NCBI GenBank assembly: GCA_035550975.1
Contig: DASZOC010000078.1
Location: 1-64,000, forward strand
Direction of reading: 5' to 3'
Length of the DNA stretch: 64,000 nt
Source of the DNA: DASZOC01 sp035550975
GTDB taxonomy: Bacteria; Actinomycetota; CADDZG01; WHSQ01
The position numbers were made by a program, and so were the translations under genes. The notes beneath the pieces are model-generated. The model ran no database searches. It saw only the letters and a program-made list of their open reading frames with translations, and was not told the DNA's origin. Positions 17,609 through 27,190 of the stretch are shown piece by piece; positions within the stretch are counted from its first letter, which is position 1; each line of letters begins with the position of its first letter.

Positions 17609-18214
17609 TCATGACCTCGGACTCTCCCCCTTGACGATCCCCCGGTCCCGGGCTACCTGCCATAACCGCTTCTGGAGCGCCTTTCTTCCCCGATGCAAGC
17701 GGGACATGACGGTCCCGAGCGGGACGTCCATGATCTCGGCCATCTCCGCGTACGAGAACCCTTCCACGTCCGACAGCACGACGGCGAGACGGAACTGCTC
17801 GGGGAGGTCGTCGATCGCTTCGAGGATGTCGGAGTCCACCAGGTTCGCGAGCACGATGTTCTCGGGCGTCGCGTCCCACTGGGGGTCGTGCTCTTTGAGC
17901 TCGCGGTAGAGGTCGAAGTCCTCGATCTCGTCATGACTGACCTTCTTTGGCTCCCGCTGCTTCTTGCGGTAGGTGTTGATGTACGCGTTCGTCATGATGC
18001 GGAACAACCACGCCTTGAGGTTGGTGCCCTCCTCGAAACGATCGAAGCTGCGATAGGCACGCATCATCGTCTCCTGCACGAGGTCTTCGGCATCGGCAGG
18101 ATTGCGGGTCATCCGAAGCGCACCCGCATAGAGCGAGTCCAGCAGGGGCAGGGCATCTCGCTGGAAGCGTTGTTTGTCGGCCGTGCTGAGATCGACGGGT
18201 GAGGGGTCAGCCAC
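17609..18214 (-). CDS. sigR: SigR-like ECF sigma factor
   Basis: A 201-residue ECF sigma factor. Region 2 reads [20 protein letters not shown] and [20 protein letters not shown]. Region 4 reads [19 protein letters not shown] then [20 protein letters not shown]. These match the SigR/SigH disulfide-stress group. Its N-terminus overlaps the end of ddl by 8 nt, and it is followed by its anti-sigma gene. Coupling of a redox sigma factor to cell-wall genes is notable but may be only gene order. Confidence 0.92.
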   Translation of the reverse strand: MADPSPVDLSTADKQRFQRDALPLLDSLYAGALRMTRNPADAEDLVQETMMRAYRSFDRFEEGTNLKAWLFRIMTNAYINTYRKKQREPKKVSHDEIEDFDLYRELKEHDPQWDATPENIVLANLVDSDILEAIDDLPEQFRLAVVLSDVEGFSYAEMAEIMDVPLGTVMSRLHRGRKALQKRLWQVARDRGIVKGESPRS

Positions 18215-19382
18215 CGCTCTTCACCCCCGCGGTGGCAAGCATCCCGGAGTCGAAGCTGAACATCAGCTCCGACTTCCGCTGATGTGTCGTGATCGCGATG
18301 TCCAGCAGACACGACATCAGGTCTTCGAACGAGGTCCCCGATGCCTCCCACAGATAGAACGAGAACGAACCGGGAACGGTGTTGATCTCCATCACCCACG
18401 ACTCGCCCGAGTCCGGGTCGACGAACGAGTCGATGCGCGCCACCCCTGCGGCACCTACCGCCTCGAAAGCAGCCACTGCATTCGCTTGCACCCGTTCGGT
18501 GAGGTCGTCCGGGATGGGTGCCGGTATGCGACGGTTCTGCGCTGCCATACCGGCCTGTTTCGGCATCGCCGCGGCTTTCGTCGAGTCGCTGGGCCGCATG
18601 TATTTGTCCGCGAACGAGAGGAACTCTTGCCACGCGATCGGCTGCTCGCACACCGACGGGCGTGTCTCGATCCCGGGGCCGCCGAGCACGGAGCAGTTCA
18701 CTTCGATACATCCCTCCATCGAACGCTCGATCAGCAAACGGTGGTCGTAACGGCGCGCGACATCTATCGCTGCCTCGAGCCCGGCTCTGTCCTTCGCCTT
18801 ACCTATACCCACGCTCGAACCGAGCTTCGTCGGCTTGACGAACGCCGGGTACCCGACCTCGGCCTCGACCCGAGCGACCAGAGCGTCGAGATCGTGCAGA
18901 TCGAACGCCTCGGCGAGAACGTCGGGCACGACCGGCAACGCCGCCTGCTTGAACGCGGCTTTCATCGCCACCTTGTCCATCCCGACGGCCGACCCGAGTA
19001 CGCCCGACCCCGTATAGGGGATGTCGGCGAGCTCGAAGAGCCCTTGGATCGTCCCGTCCTCGCCGTAGGTGCCGTGGATCGCGGGGACGACGACGTCGAG
19101 CGGGATCCGGCGCGGTCCCTTGAGCCGGCCGCCCACCGTGAGGAGGCCCCCGTAGCCGGCGACCGGCGGGATGTGCGCTTCCTCACCGACCGCGTCGGCG
19201 CGGCCGTCGCGGTAGACGGCGAGGTCGTTCAGGCCGGGAGAAGTGAGCCACCGCCCCTGTTTCGTCACGTAGACCGGCACGACGTCGTGGCGCGCGGCGA
19301 GCACCGCCATCACTTGATGCGCGGTGACGATCGAGACGTCGTGCTCGACCGAGCGGCCTCCGAAGATCACTCCGATCCTCAT
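18207..19382 (-). CDS. ddl: D-alanine--D-alanine ligase
   Basis: A 391-residue ATP-grasp ligase that joins two D-alanines for peptidoglycan. N-terminal [20 protein letters not shown], central [20 protein letters not shown] and C-terminal [12 protein letters not shown] with DPDSGESW fit the family. The final LPG-type loop is slightly divergent (NTVPGSFS), as in several Ddl enzymes. It follows murF by 35 nt, giving consecutive steps of the same pathway: Ddl makes the dipeptide and MurF attaches it. Confidence 0.92.
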   Translation of the reverse strand: MRIGVIFGGRSVEHDVSIVTAHQVMAVLAARHDVVPVYVTKQGRWLTSPGLNDLAVYRDGRADAVGEEAHIPPVAGYGGLLTVGGRLKGPRRIPLDVVVPAIHGTYGEDGTIQGLFELADIPYTGSGVLGSAVGMDKVAMKAAFKQAALPVVPDVLAEAFDLHDLDALVARVEAEVGYPAFVKPTKLGSSVGIGKAKDRAGLEAAIDVARRYDHRLLIERSMEGCIEVNCSVLGGPGIETRPSVCEQPIAWQEFLSFADKYMRPSDSTKAAAMPKQAGMAAQNRRIPAPIPDDLTERVQANAVAAFEAVGAAGVARIDSFVDPDSGESWVMEINTVPGSFSFYLWEASGTSFEDLMSCLLDIAITTHQRKSELMFSFDSGMLATAGVKSGG

Positions 19383-19417
19383 GGGTCGGGAGTGTAGTCG
19401 GGGCCGTCGTGGCGCGG

Positions 19418-20941
19418 TCAGTCCTCGTACTGGTCGGGCAGGTCGTTCTCGAACAGCACGACGTCGCCGGGCCGGACGACCGCGCTCAAACGCTCCGTCG
19501 CCTCATCGAGCCGGTCGACGACGATCACATCGGCGTCGCCGCGCGCGGCCCCCGCGACGATCGGAGCGCGGTTCAACCGGCCGACTATGATGAGGACGTC
19601 TGCCACGTGCGCGGCATGCTCGGCGAAACGTTCGTTCTCTTGTGCCTGAAGCTCGCCCAGCTCGACGATCCCCGGAGTGATCACGATCCTCTTGCCCGGC
19701 CCCATCCCCGCGAGCACTTCGAGGGCCGCGGCAGCACCCGCGGGGTTGGAGTTGAACGCGTCGTCGATCACGGTGACGCCTCCCGCACCGCGGATTAGCT
19801 GCAGCCGGTGTTCGACCGGCTCGAGCGCGGCGATGCGCGGACCGATGTCGGCGAGCGCGATGCCGTGAACCCGAGCGACCGCGACCCCCGCCAGGATGTG
19901 ACCGATCGCGTGGGGGCCGAGCAACCTGGTGGTGACGGAAAGCTCGCCACCGTCAGCGTCGACGATCGTCATCTGCGTCCCTTCGGAGGAATACGAGTGC
20001 GAGTGCGCGGTGACGTCGGGAGACGCGGCCGTGTCGATCCCGTAACGGATGACGTTGACCTGGTCCGTCGCGTCGGCGAGCGCGCGCACTTCCGCGTCGT
20101 CGACGTTCATCACCGCCGTGCCGCCCGACGGGAGCCCGGCGACGATCTCGTATTTGGCCCTGCGTATCGCGTCCATCGAGCCAAACCGCTCCAGGTGCGC
20201 CGGGCCGATCGCGGTCAGGACGCCAACGGTGGGGCGCACGAACGAGACGAGCTCTGCGATGTCACCTTCTCGGTAAGCCCCCATCTCCACGACGAGGTAG
20301 CGATGGCTCTCCTCGAGGCCCTCGTTGATCGCGCGCACCACCCCCATGGGCGTGTTGTAGGAGCCCGGGGTTGCAAATGCCTCGTCGGGAGTCCCGAGGA
20401 GGCCCGCGATCGCGAACTTCGTCGAGGTCTTTCCGAACGAGCCCGTGATCCCGATCACTGCGGGAGCGAACCTCGTGATCTTCGCCTGCGCCCTGCGTCG
20501 GTAACGGCCGTTGATCGCGTGTTGCACCGGCGTAAGTAACCAGTCCGCCGCGGTCAACAGCTGCGGGGCGCCGAAGAACAACAGGATCGTCACGACGACC
20601 CACGTCAGGATGTCCCACGGCGCGCCCGTGGATAGGTGCGCCATCGCCGGCAACAGCAGGACGGCACCGACGTTCAGCAAGGTTGCCAGGACCACGATCC
20701 GCCACGCGCGGCCGGTCATCACCAACGGCTTCTTGCTGCCCGCGGGGGCGAGGAAACGGGCGCGGCGCGGGTTCTCCCTGCACCACTGCAGGAAGCGTCG
20801 GCGCTTGTAACCTTCCAGCTGGAAGACGTGCAAAGCGCGACGGAGACGGACGAACTGGAAGACGGTGAACGCCGGAACCAGAACGTAGACGATCGTGCGC
20901 AACATGAAACTGTATCCGTAGAACGGGTCGGCGAACCTCAT
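19418..20941 (-). CDS. murF: MurF-like ligase with membrane N-terminus
   Basis: A 507-residue Mur ligase. The ATP-binding P-loop is GITGSFGKTSTK, followed by VEMGAYREGDIAEL and the C-terminal domain entry EPVEHRLQLIRG with DDAFNSNPAGAAAAL, as in UDP-MurNAc-tripeptide:D-Ala-D-Ala ligases. Unlike standard MurF, residues 1-150 contain about four hydrophobic segments (MLRTIVYVLVPAFTVFQFV, then VVLATLLNVGAVLLLPAMA, and two near 115-140), predicting a membrane-bound enzyme. ATG 20941 overlaps the upstream hydrolase stop (ATGA). Adjacent ddl supports the function. A related Mur-ligase activity cannot be excluded. Confidence 0.85.
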   Translation of the reverse strand: MRFADPFYGYSFMLRTIVYVLVPAFTVFQFVRLRRALHVFQLEGYKRRRFLQWCRENPRRARFLAPAGSKKPLVMTGRAWRIVVLATLLNVGAVLLLPAMAHLSTGAPWDILTWVVVTILLFFGAPQLLTAADWLLTPVQHAINGRYRRRAQAKITRFAPAVIGITGSFGKTSTKFAIAGLLGTPDEAFATPGSYNTPMGVVRAINEGLEESHRYLVVEMGAYREGDIAELVSFVRPTVGVLTAIGPAHLERFGSMDAIRRAKYEIVAGLPSGGTAVMNVDDAEVRALADATDQVNVIRYGIDTAASPDVTAHSHSYSSEGTQMTIVDADGGELSVTTRLLGPHAIGHILAGVAVARVHGIALADIGPRIAALEPVEHRLQLIRGAGGVTVIDDAFNSNPAGAAAALEVLAGMGPGKRIVITPGIVELGELQAQENERFAEHAAHVADVLIIVGRLNRAPIVAGAARGDADVIVVDRLDEATERLSAVVRPGDVVLFENDLPDQYED

Positions 20942-21708
20942 TGCATCGAACCGCTCAGGAAGTGGCGCGCGATACGACAGAACCTCTGCGGTTCGTCGAG
21001 GTAGGCGAAGTGGCCCGCCCCCTCGAACAACACGAGACCTGCGTCGGGCATCGCGGCTTCCATCCGTCGCGCGTGTGACACCGGAACGGCATCGTCGCCG
21101 GTTCCCCAGACGAGCAGCGTCGACGCCTTGACCGAGCCGAGGAGATGCCCCAGGTCCTCGTTCACGACCTTCACGAGTATCGGGCGAAGAGGCCCAGAGT
21201 TCCGATAGTCCTCCGACGCGAGGCGCTTGTACGCGGCCTCCTTCAGCGCGCGCCCCGGCGGCCCGGCGCGTCCGGCTGCGCGCGCGGCCCGCGACGCGGC
21301 GCGCTTCGCGCGAGCCTTCATCGACGGCGCGCTGCGGAGACCCGACGAGGCCACGAGGATCATCTTGCCAACGGCCTCGGGATGGGTCGCCGCGAGACAC
21401 AGCGAGGTCTTGGCACCGAACGAATGTCCGACCATGTGGGCGCGCGGGATCTCGAGCGAGACCATGACATCCCGCACGAACAGGGCGTAATCGTCGGTGC
21501 CCCAGACCGTCGCCGGGACCGGCGAGTGCCCGAAGCCGGGCAGGTCCAGCGCGACGACACGGAACGCCTCCGTCAGGCAGTCGACGACGGGAGCCATCGA
21601 CTCGATACGCCCGCCCCACCCGTGGAGGACCAGCACCGCCTCCCCGCTGCCGCGCTCGAGCACGCGCGCTTTCTGCCCCGCGACCTCGATCGTCCATGCT
21701 CCTTCCAT
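20938..21708 (-). CDS. Alpha/beta hydrolase
   Basis: A 256-residue alpha/beta-hydrolase. The oxyanion motif is LHGWGG, the nucleophile elbow is GHSFGAKTS (Ser), the acid is in VWGTGDDAVPV and the catalytic His is in GAGHFAYLDEP. The cap region is Arg/Ala-rich. It may start at ATG 21708 or at in-frame TTG 21726. It overlaps murF by 4 nt, so it is probably co-expressed with cell-wall genes, though its substrate is unknown. Confidence 0.85.
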   Translation of the reverse strand: MEGAWTIEVAGQKARVLERGSGEAVLVLHGWGGRIESMAPVVDCLTEAFRVVALDLPGFGHSPVPATVWGTDDYALFVRDVMVSLEIPRAHMVGHSFGAKTSLCLAATHPEAVGKMILVASSGLRSAPSMKARAKRAASRAARAAGRAGPPGRALKEAAYKRLASEDYRNSGPLRPILVKVVNEDLGHLLGSVKASTLLVWGTGDDAVPVSHARRMEAAMPDAGLVLFEGAGHFAYLDEPQRFCRIARHFLSGSMQ

Positions 21709-21775
21709 GTGGGGGGAGTATCCCAATCCCCCGCCGGAGCTTGACCCGTCCCGCTCCGCAAGCGAACCTCTGACG

Positions 21776-23047
21776 GTGGACGAGACGGCGGGGGCGCTAG
21801 AGCTGGACGCGGGGGACGCCTCCCTTCATCGGCCCAGCCGGGAAGACCTCCATCGCTCCGAGCGGACGATGATCCTCGTTCGCTGGCTGGCGGTGCCGTG
21901 GGTGCTGGTTCAGGTGCTGAGCTATCAGGTGCCGTACCCGCCCGGATATAAGAGCATCGCGGTGTCGCTAGCGGCAGCGCTCGTCATCGGAAACGCCGTG
22001 ATCTGGTGGCTCCACCGCTCTCCCCGCGGCGTGTCGTTGGCGACCGAGCTCGCGGTCGCGGGTCTCGTCTTCGACGTCGCGCTTATCTCGGCTTTCGTAT
22101 GGCTCTACGCGTTCGATTACGAGACGCAGATATGGGCCGTCCTGGCCATCGTGCCGTTGGAAGGCGCGATCCTGTTCCAGCTTGCCGGCGCGCTGCGGGC
22201 GTGGGCCGCGACGACCGCGCTATACGCGGCCCGCGACGTCTGGGCGGCGCAGGAGCACGCCAACCCTCTGGTGTGGCAGAGCATCACGTTCCGGATGGGA
22301 GTCATCGGGATAGTGGCACTCGTGGCGGGATTGATGGCGCGCGATCTTCTGCGCCAACGCACGAAGGTCAGCCTCGCCCTGGAACAGGTGCGCCGCATCG
22401 ACACGATGCGGGCCGGGCTCGTCTCGACGCTCGGCCACGACGTGCGGAGCCCCCTCACCGTCATCCGCGGCTCCATCCAGACGATCCTCAATCACGGCGA
22501 CCGCATCACACCAGCGGACCGCACGGGATTGTTGCAAGCCGCAGACCGTCAAGCTCGCCGACTCGAGCAACTGGCGACCGACCTGCTCGACCTCGCCCGT
22601 ATGGACGAGGGCCGCCTGCAGATCGAGACGGAGCAGGTAGCGCTGGCGCCTCTCGTGCGGCAGGCGATCAGCTACATCGAAGGGGCCGACGCGGTGGAGG
22701 TCTCCGTACCCGAGGACATCATGGTCCTGGCGGATCCCGCGCGACTCGAGCAGGTCCTGATCAACCTCGTGTCCAACGCGCTCAAACACGGAGCGCCGCC
22801 GGTCTCGCTCGACGCCCGGAAAGACGACGGATACGTGGTGGTCGCGGTCTCCGACGAGGGGCCGGGCGTCGCCGAAGCAGAGCTGGACCGCCTCTTCGAG
22901 CCGTTCGGAAAGCGCAGGAAACCCGGTTCGACAGGTTACGGCTTGGCGATCGTGAAGGCGCTCGTCGACGCGCAGGGGGGGCGGGTCTCCTACCAGCCGA
23001 ACGAATCCGGCGGCGCGTGCTTCGAGATATCGCTCCCGGCGTCGTGA
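21776..23047 (+). CDS. Membrane sensor histidine kinase
   Basis: A kinase of about 423 residues with five to six N-terminal transmembrane helices (roughly residues 35-185) and no large external domain. It continues with HisKA (TLGHDVRSPLTVIRGSIQTI) and HATPase (LINLVSNALKHGAPPV, DEGPGVAEAELDRLFEPFG). No response regulator is adjacent. The start is not certain: GTG 21776 or ATG 21869. Its stop overlaps the GTG of the next gene. Confidence 0.88.
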   Translation: MDETAGALELDAGDASLHRPSREDLHRSERTMILVRWLAVPWVLVQVLSYQVPYPPGYKSIAVSLAAALVIGNAVIWWLHRSPRGVSLATELAVAGLVFDVALISAFVWLYAFDYETQIWAVLAIVPLEGAILFQLAGALRAWAATTALYAARDVWAAQEHANPLVWQSITFRMGVIGIVALVAGLMARDLLRQRTKVSLALEQVRRIDTMRAGLVSTLGHDVRSPLTVIRGSIQTILNHGDRITPADRTGLLQAADRQARRLEQLATDLLDLARMDEGRLQIETEQVALAPLVRQAISYIEGADAVEVSVPEDIMVLADPARLEQVLINLVSNALKHGAPPVSLDARKDDGYVVVAVSDEGPGVAEAELDRLFEPFGKRRKPGSTGYGLAIVKALVDAQGGRVSYQPNESGGACFEISLPAS

Positions 23048-24228
23048 CCGCAAGGTCACGGCAACCCTCACCGGGGCGCCGACCGCGCGGCATGGGTTCG
23101 ATCAGATGCTGGGCCGCAGATGCATCCGCGTCGGTCGCGGATCTGGGCGTGCTCGTCCCTCTGGTCGCGGCGATCACCCTCGGCAACGGCCTCGACGCGG
23201 CCACGGTCCTCGTCGGCTTCGGCGCCGTCTACATCCTGTCGGGGCTGTACTTCCGGCTGCCGGTCCCCGTCCAGCCGATCAAGGCCGCCGCCGCGGTGGC
23301 GATCGCGCGCGATCTGCCGGCAGAAACGATCGCGGTCGCAGGGATCGTCCTCGGAGCGGTCTTGACATTCGTTGCCGCCGCCGGCCTCGTTCCCCGGCTC
23401 GAGCGCCTGTTCGAGCTTCCGCTCGTGCGCGGTCTTCAGCTCGGGGTCGGCTTGATGCTGCTCAGGAGCGCGCTCGACGTCGCGGGCTCGGCAACGTCTG
23501 TGCTGATCGCTGCGGGCATCGTGGTAGTCCTCGTCATCGCAGCGCGACGTCCACATCCCTTACCGCTGGCACTTCCGATAGTGGCCGTGGGGGCCGCGGC
23601 AGCTGCCAGCGGCGGCGCTTTCCCGCACCTGGAACTCAGCCTGTGGTCGCCGTCGCTGGCGACCGGCGAGGTGGACGCGGCGACGATCCTGTCGGCAGTG
23701 ATGCTTCTGGTCGTGCCCCAGATCCCGTTGACGCTCGGCAACGCCGTCGTCGCGGTGGCAGAACTGGAGCAGCGGTATTACCCCGGCTCCGCCCGACGTG
23801 CGACGCCACAGCGCTTCGCCGCGTCCAGCGGGATCGTGAACGTCGTCGCAGGAGCTATCGGAGCGATGCCGATGTGCCACGGCTCCGGGGGCCTGACCGC
23901 GCATTTCCGCGCGGGCGCACGGTCGTTCCGGATGAACCTGGTGATCGGCATGGCACTGTTGATCCTCGGTCTCTTCCTCGGACCTGCCGCGGTCGGCATC
24001 CTGGGAGCCATTCCCGCTTCGGTCCTCGCTGGGGCGCTCGGATTCACCGGCGTGTTCCACTCGTCGTTGGCCGCGAGCCTCCGGGGCCGGGATCTCGTCA
24101 CGGCCGTCACGGTCGGCATCGTCGGCCTGCTCACGATGAATCTCACGCTCGGGTTGGTGGCCGGCCTCTGCACGCATCGAGCGCCCGGGTTCGGCCATCG
24201 CCGTAGGGAGATCGCGGAAGCCGTGTAG
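23044..24228 (+). CDS. MOT1/SulP-like molybdate or sulfate transporter
   Basis: A 394-residue membrane protein resembling the MOT1 molybdate transporter family. Family-like stretches are ADLGVLVPLVAAITLGNGLD, PVPVQPIKAAAAVAIAR, VPQIPLTLGNAVVA and MPMCHGSGGLTAHFRAGAR. About ten transmembrane helices are apparent. GTG 23044 overlaps the kinase stop (GTGA), favouring this start; ATG 23092 is the alternative. Molybdate is the family's best-known substrate and would suit molybdenum enzymes, but the ion is not proven by sequence. Confidence 0.8.
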   Translation: MTARSRQPSPGRRPRGMGSIRCWAADASASVADLGVLVPLVAAITLGNGLDAATVLVGFGAVYILSGLYFRLPVPVQPIKAAAAVAIARDLPAETIAVAGIVLGAVLTFVAAAGLVPRLERLFELPLVRGLQLGVGLMLLRSALDVAGSATSVLIAAGIVVVLVIAARRPHPLPLALPIVAVGAAAAASGGAFPHLELSLWSPSLATGEVDAATILSAVMLLVVPQIPLTLGNAVVAVAELEQRYYPGSARRATPQRFAASSGIVNVVAGAIGAMPMCHGSGGLTAHFRAGARSFRMNLVIGMALLILGLFLGPAAVGILGAIPASVLAGALGFTGVFHSSLAASLRGRDLVTAVTVGIVGLLTMNLTLGLVAGLCTHRAPGFGHRRREIAEAV

Positions 24229-24328
24229 CGGCACCGATCCGGCTTGCCTTCTTAGTGTGCGTATCGCTCTTCGGCCGCGCGGTCCCTAGCGTGAACCCGA
24301 CATTTCCGGACGAACGGGAGGAGGGTTC

Positions 24329-25402
24329 GTGGAGCGCCCCGACGTCACCCGCACGGCACTCGCGGTCGTCGCGGTGTTCGCCGCGCACACGTTCTCGATC
24401 CTGCTGACCGAGCCCCTGTCGCCGGCACGCGCCGCGCGCGCGTCGGTGGCGATGGCGGCCGGGACACGCGACGCTGCGGGAGCCAAGGTGGCGTCCAGCT
24501 CACGGGGTCGCGATCGCGCCGACCGAACGCGTGAGGCGACGCTGCAGACGACCGCTACGACCGGTCGCGCGCCCGACCTGACCGCGTACCACGGGCTCGG
24601 CTCGTGGATCGACCTGTTCGACAAAGGACCGTGGAAGAACCCGAGCGGGACGGTCGCACGGGCCGACGACCGGAGCGTCCGGACGATCTACCTGCAGACC
24701 GCGACCTACGGTTCGCCTCGCCACATCGTCTACCGACGCAAGGTCGGCGAGTTCATCGCTGCGGCCCATCGACGGAACATGACGGTGGTCGGCTGGTCGG
24801 TCCCCTCGTTCACGCAGTGGCGCCAGGACTTCCGACGCGCGAAGGCGGCGTTGCTGTTCGAGACGAAAGCAGGCGAGCGTCTCGATTCGTTCGCTCTAGA
24901 TATCGAGGCTGCGATCATCAGAGATATCGATACCCGCAACGCGAGGTTGATCAAGATCTCGGACCGTTTGCGGAAGGTCGCGGGCGACGACTACACGCTC
25001 GGCGCGATCATCCCGGACACGCACTCCACCTACTGGCCGCGGTTCCCGTACCGGGAGCTGGCGCGGCGCTACGACGTGATGGTCCCTATGGGGTATTTCA
25101 CGTTCCGCACCCGCGACTACGACGGGGTGCGGAGGTACACGACCGCGAACATCAAGGTGATCCGCAAGAAAGCGGGCAAGCAGATGCCGATCCACGTGAT
25201 CGGCGGCATCGCCGACGACGTCGGCGTGGCCGCCGCCCGTGGCTTCGTCGAAGCGGTCGAGAAGCACCGGGTCCTGGGCGCGAGCCTCTACGACTTCCCG
25301 ATCACGAGCAAGAAGACGTGGAAACAGCTCTCGTCGGTGTCGGACCCAAGATCGGTCGGACGACACGGGAGCCGAGGGACGCCGGCAGGACGCCGCCCTT
25401 AG
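24329..25402 (+). CDS. Secreted protein with glycoside-hydrolase-like barrel
   Basis: A 357-residue protein starting at GTG 24329 after a strong GGGAGGAGGG ribosome binding site. The N-terminus (TALAVVAVFAAHTFSILLTE) looks like a signal or anchor. The main part alternates strand-like segments with loops, such as RTIYLQTATYG, MTVVGWSVPSF, SFALDIEAAI, YDVMVPMGYFTF and IHVIGGIADDV. This resembles TIM-barrel glycosidase-like proteins of the DUF4015 type, with the Asp-x-Glu of ALDIE as a possible active-site region. I cannot name the family firmly. Confidence 0.6.
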   Translation: MERPDVTRTALAVVAVFAAHTFSILLTEPLSPARAARASVAMAAGTRDAAGAKVASSSRGRDRADRTREATLQTTATTGRAPDLTAYHGLGSWIDLFDKGPWKNPSGTVARADDRSVRTIYLQTATYGSPRHIVYRRKVGEFIAAAHRRNMTVVGWSVPSFTQWRQDFRRAKAALLFETKAGERLDSFALDIEAAIIRDIDTRNARLIKISDRLRKVAGDDYTLGAIIPDTHSTYWPRFPYRELARRYDVMVPMGYFTFRTRDYDGVRRYTTANIKVIRKKAGKQMPIHVIGGIADDVGVAAARGFVEAVEKHRVLGASLYDFPITSKKTWKQLSSVSDPRSVGRHGSRGTPAGRRP

Positions 25403-25495
25403 AACGGGGGCCAGATGCCCCCGCCCGGAGCAAGACGACCGTCGCTCGCGCCGAAACGATCCCGCACGTGTGGGCATTTGGGGTATGGAGCGGTC

Positions 25496-27190
25496 ATGAG
25501 CCTTCAGTCGCGCGCCATCCTCGAAGCGGTAGAGGTCCTGCGCGTGCGCCTCCACGACGCGCAGCTGTCGCTCCCGGTTGCCGGTGCAGACGAGGCGAGG
25601 AAGTCCCGGGACGAGTTGATCGGCCAGATCGACGATCACGTGCTTCCGCGTCTCGAAGCACTCGGAGCGCCGCTGGTAGTGGTGATCGGTGGCTCTACCG
25701 GCGCCGGCAAATCCACTCTCTTGAACAGCTTGATCGGCAGAGAAGCCTCGCCTTCCGGCGTCCTGCGCCCGACGACGACGACCCCGGTCCTGGTCTGTAA
25801 CCGCTCTGACATCGAATGGTTCCAGGACGACCGGATCCTCCCAGGCCTGCCGCGCCTCACCGGCGCCGTCAAACAAGGCGCGCACGGGTTGTTCTTGCTT
25901 CGCGACGACGACATCCCGGCAGGGCTCGCGCTATTGGACGCGCCCGACATCGACTCGGTGGTGGCAAGCAACCGCGAACTGGCCTCACAACTGCTTGCTG
26001 CCGGCGACCTGTGGCTGTTCGTCACTACAGCCGCTCGATACGGAGATGCGGTCCCGTGGGAGTACCTGCGCAAGGCGCGGGAACGAAGCACCGCGCTGGC
26101 TCTGGTCTTGAACCGCGTTCCGCCCGAAGCTGCCGTCGAGGTACCCGCGCACCTGGGTCAGCTGCTCGAGACCAACGGGCTCGATGCCGAGGTCTTGGTG
26201 GTCCCCGAGACACATCTAGCCGACGGGCTCATCCCCGACGAGGCTCTCGCCCCGGTCCGGGACTGGCTTCGGGCTCTGGGAAACGATGCCGACGCACGGG
26301 CCGCGGTCGTGCGGCGAACCCTCGAGGGCGCTCTCGCGAGTTTCCGACCACGGGTGGAGACGATCGCCCTCCAGATCGAGACGCAGGCAGCGGCGGCTGA
26401 AGCACTGGCCGGGACGGCGTCGCAGTCGTATGCAGACGCGTTGCAGGTGATCGAAAACGGGCTCGCCGAAGGTCCGCTATTGCGCGGCGAGGTCCTCGCT
26501 CGATGGCACGAGTTCATCGGCACCGGCGACCTGATGCGCAGCGTTCAAGGAGCGATCGGCCGCGCGAGGGATCGCGTCAGAGACACGCTCCTCGGGCGGC
26601 CGCCGGTCGAGGCGGAGGTCCGGACCGCGATCGAGCAAAGCATCCAGACGCTCGTCGTCGCCGCGTGCGACAAGGCGGAGGAGAACACACGGGCCTCGTG
26701 GCGTTCCTCGCCCCCGGGTCGAGCCCTGCTGGACGCGGGTTTCGTTCCCGAACGGAGCGCGGCGGAGCTGCACGAGGCGATCGACCATGAGATCCGTGCG
26801 TGGCAGAGCAGCGTCTTGGAGCTGGTCTCGGCGCTCGGTGCCTCCAAGCGCCTCGCGGGGCGCGTCGTGTCGATCGGAGTCAACGCAGTCGGGGCCGCGC
26901 TCATGATCGTCGTCTTCGCTCAAACCGGCGGTCTTACCGGTGGCGAGGTCGCGATCGCGGGGGGCAGCGCGGCAGTGAGCCAACGCCTACTCGAAGCGCT
27001 GTTCGGCGACCAAGCCGTCCGGGACCTGACCGCAAAGGCGCGGGCCGACCTTCTCGCGCGATTACAGGGAATCGTGACCTCGCAGTCGGCGCGCTTCGAA
27101 ACGCCTGCGCGCGAGGCAGTAGACGACGTCAGCCTGGCAGTGGGACTACGCAGCGCCGTCGCAGACGTCGAAAGTTCGCGGTCGGCATGA
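25496..27190 (+). CDS. Dynamin-like GTPase, first of a coupled pair
   Basis: A 564-residue GTPase. P-loop GGSTGAGKSTLLNSLIG is near residue 65, the switch Thr run is PTTTTPVLVC, and the G3 motif is LLDAPDIDSV. The G4 region LVLNRVP lacks the usual NKxD Asp. After a long helical region there is a hydrophobic hairpin-like segment near residues 460-505 (VNAVGAALMIVVFAQTG, then GEVAIAGGSAAVS). Bacterial dynamin-like proteins remodel membranes; in Streptomyces the DynA/DynB pair supports sporulation septa, and in mycobacteria IniA/IniC act in membrane stress. Its stop overlaps the start of a second GTPase gene. Confidence 0.75.
   Translation: MSLQSRAILEAVEVLRVRLHDAQLSLPVAGADEARKSRDELIGQIDDHVLPRLEALGAPLVVVIGGSTGAGKSTLLNSLIGREASPSGVLRPTTTTPVLVCNRSDIEWFQDDRILPGLPRLTGAVKQGAHGLFLLRDDDIPAGLALLDAPDIDSVVASNRELASQLLAAGDLWLFVTTAARYGDAVPWEYLRKARERSTALALVLNRVPPEAAVEVPAHLGQLLETNGLDAEVLVVPETHLADGLIPDEALAPVRDWLRALGNDADARAAVVRRTLEGALASFRPRVETIALQIETQAAAAEALAGTASQSYADALQVIENGLAEGPLLRGEVLARWHEFIGTGDLMRSVQGAIGRARDRVRDTLLGRPPVEAEVRTAIEQSIQTLVVAACDKAEENTRASWRSSPPGRALLDAGFVPERSAAELHEAIDHEIRAWQSSVLELVSALGASKRLAGRVVSIGVNAVGAALMIVVFAQTGGLTGGEVAIAGGSAAVSQRLLEALFGDQAVRDLTAKARADLLARLQGIVTSQSARFETPAREAVDDVSLAVGLRSAVADVESSRSA

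Noticed and set aside
19418..21697. Fusion of MurF with an N-terminal Arg-rich region of about 250 residues
   Set aside because: The extra region is the alpha/beta hydrolase gene read in another frame; MurF has its own ATG at 20941 overlapping the hydrolase stop.
22006..23043. Extended N-terminus of the MOT1-like transporter
   Set aside because: This part overlaps a well-supported histidine kinase in another frame and is low-complexity; the transporter starts at 23044 or 23092.
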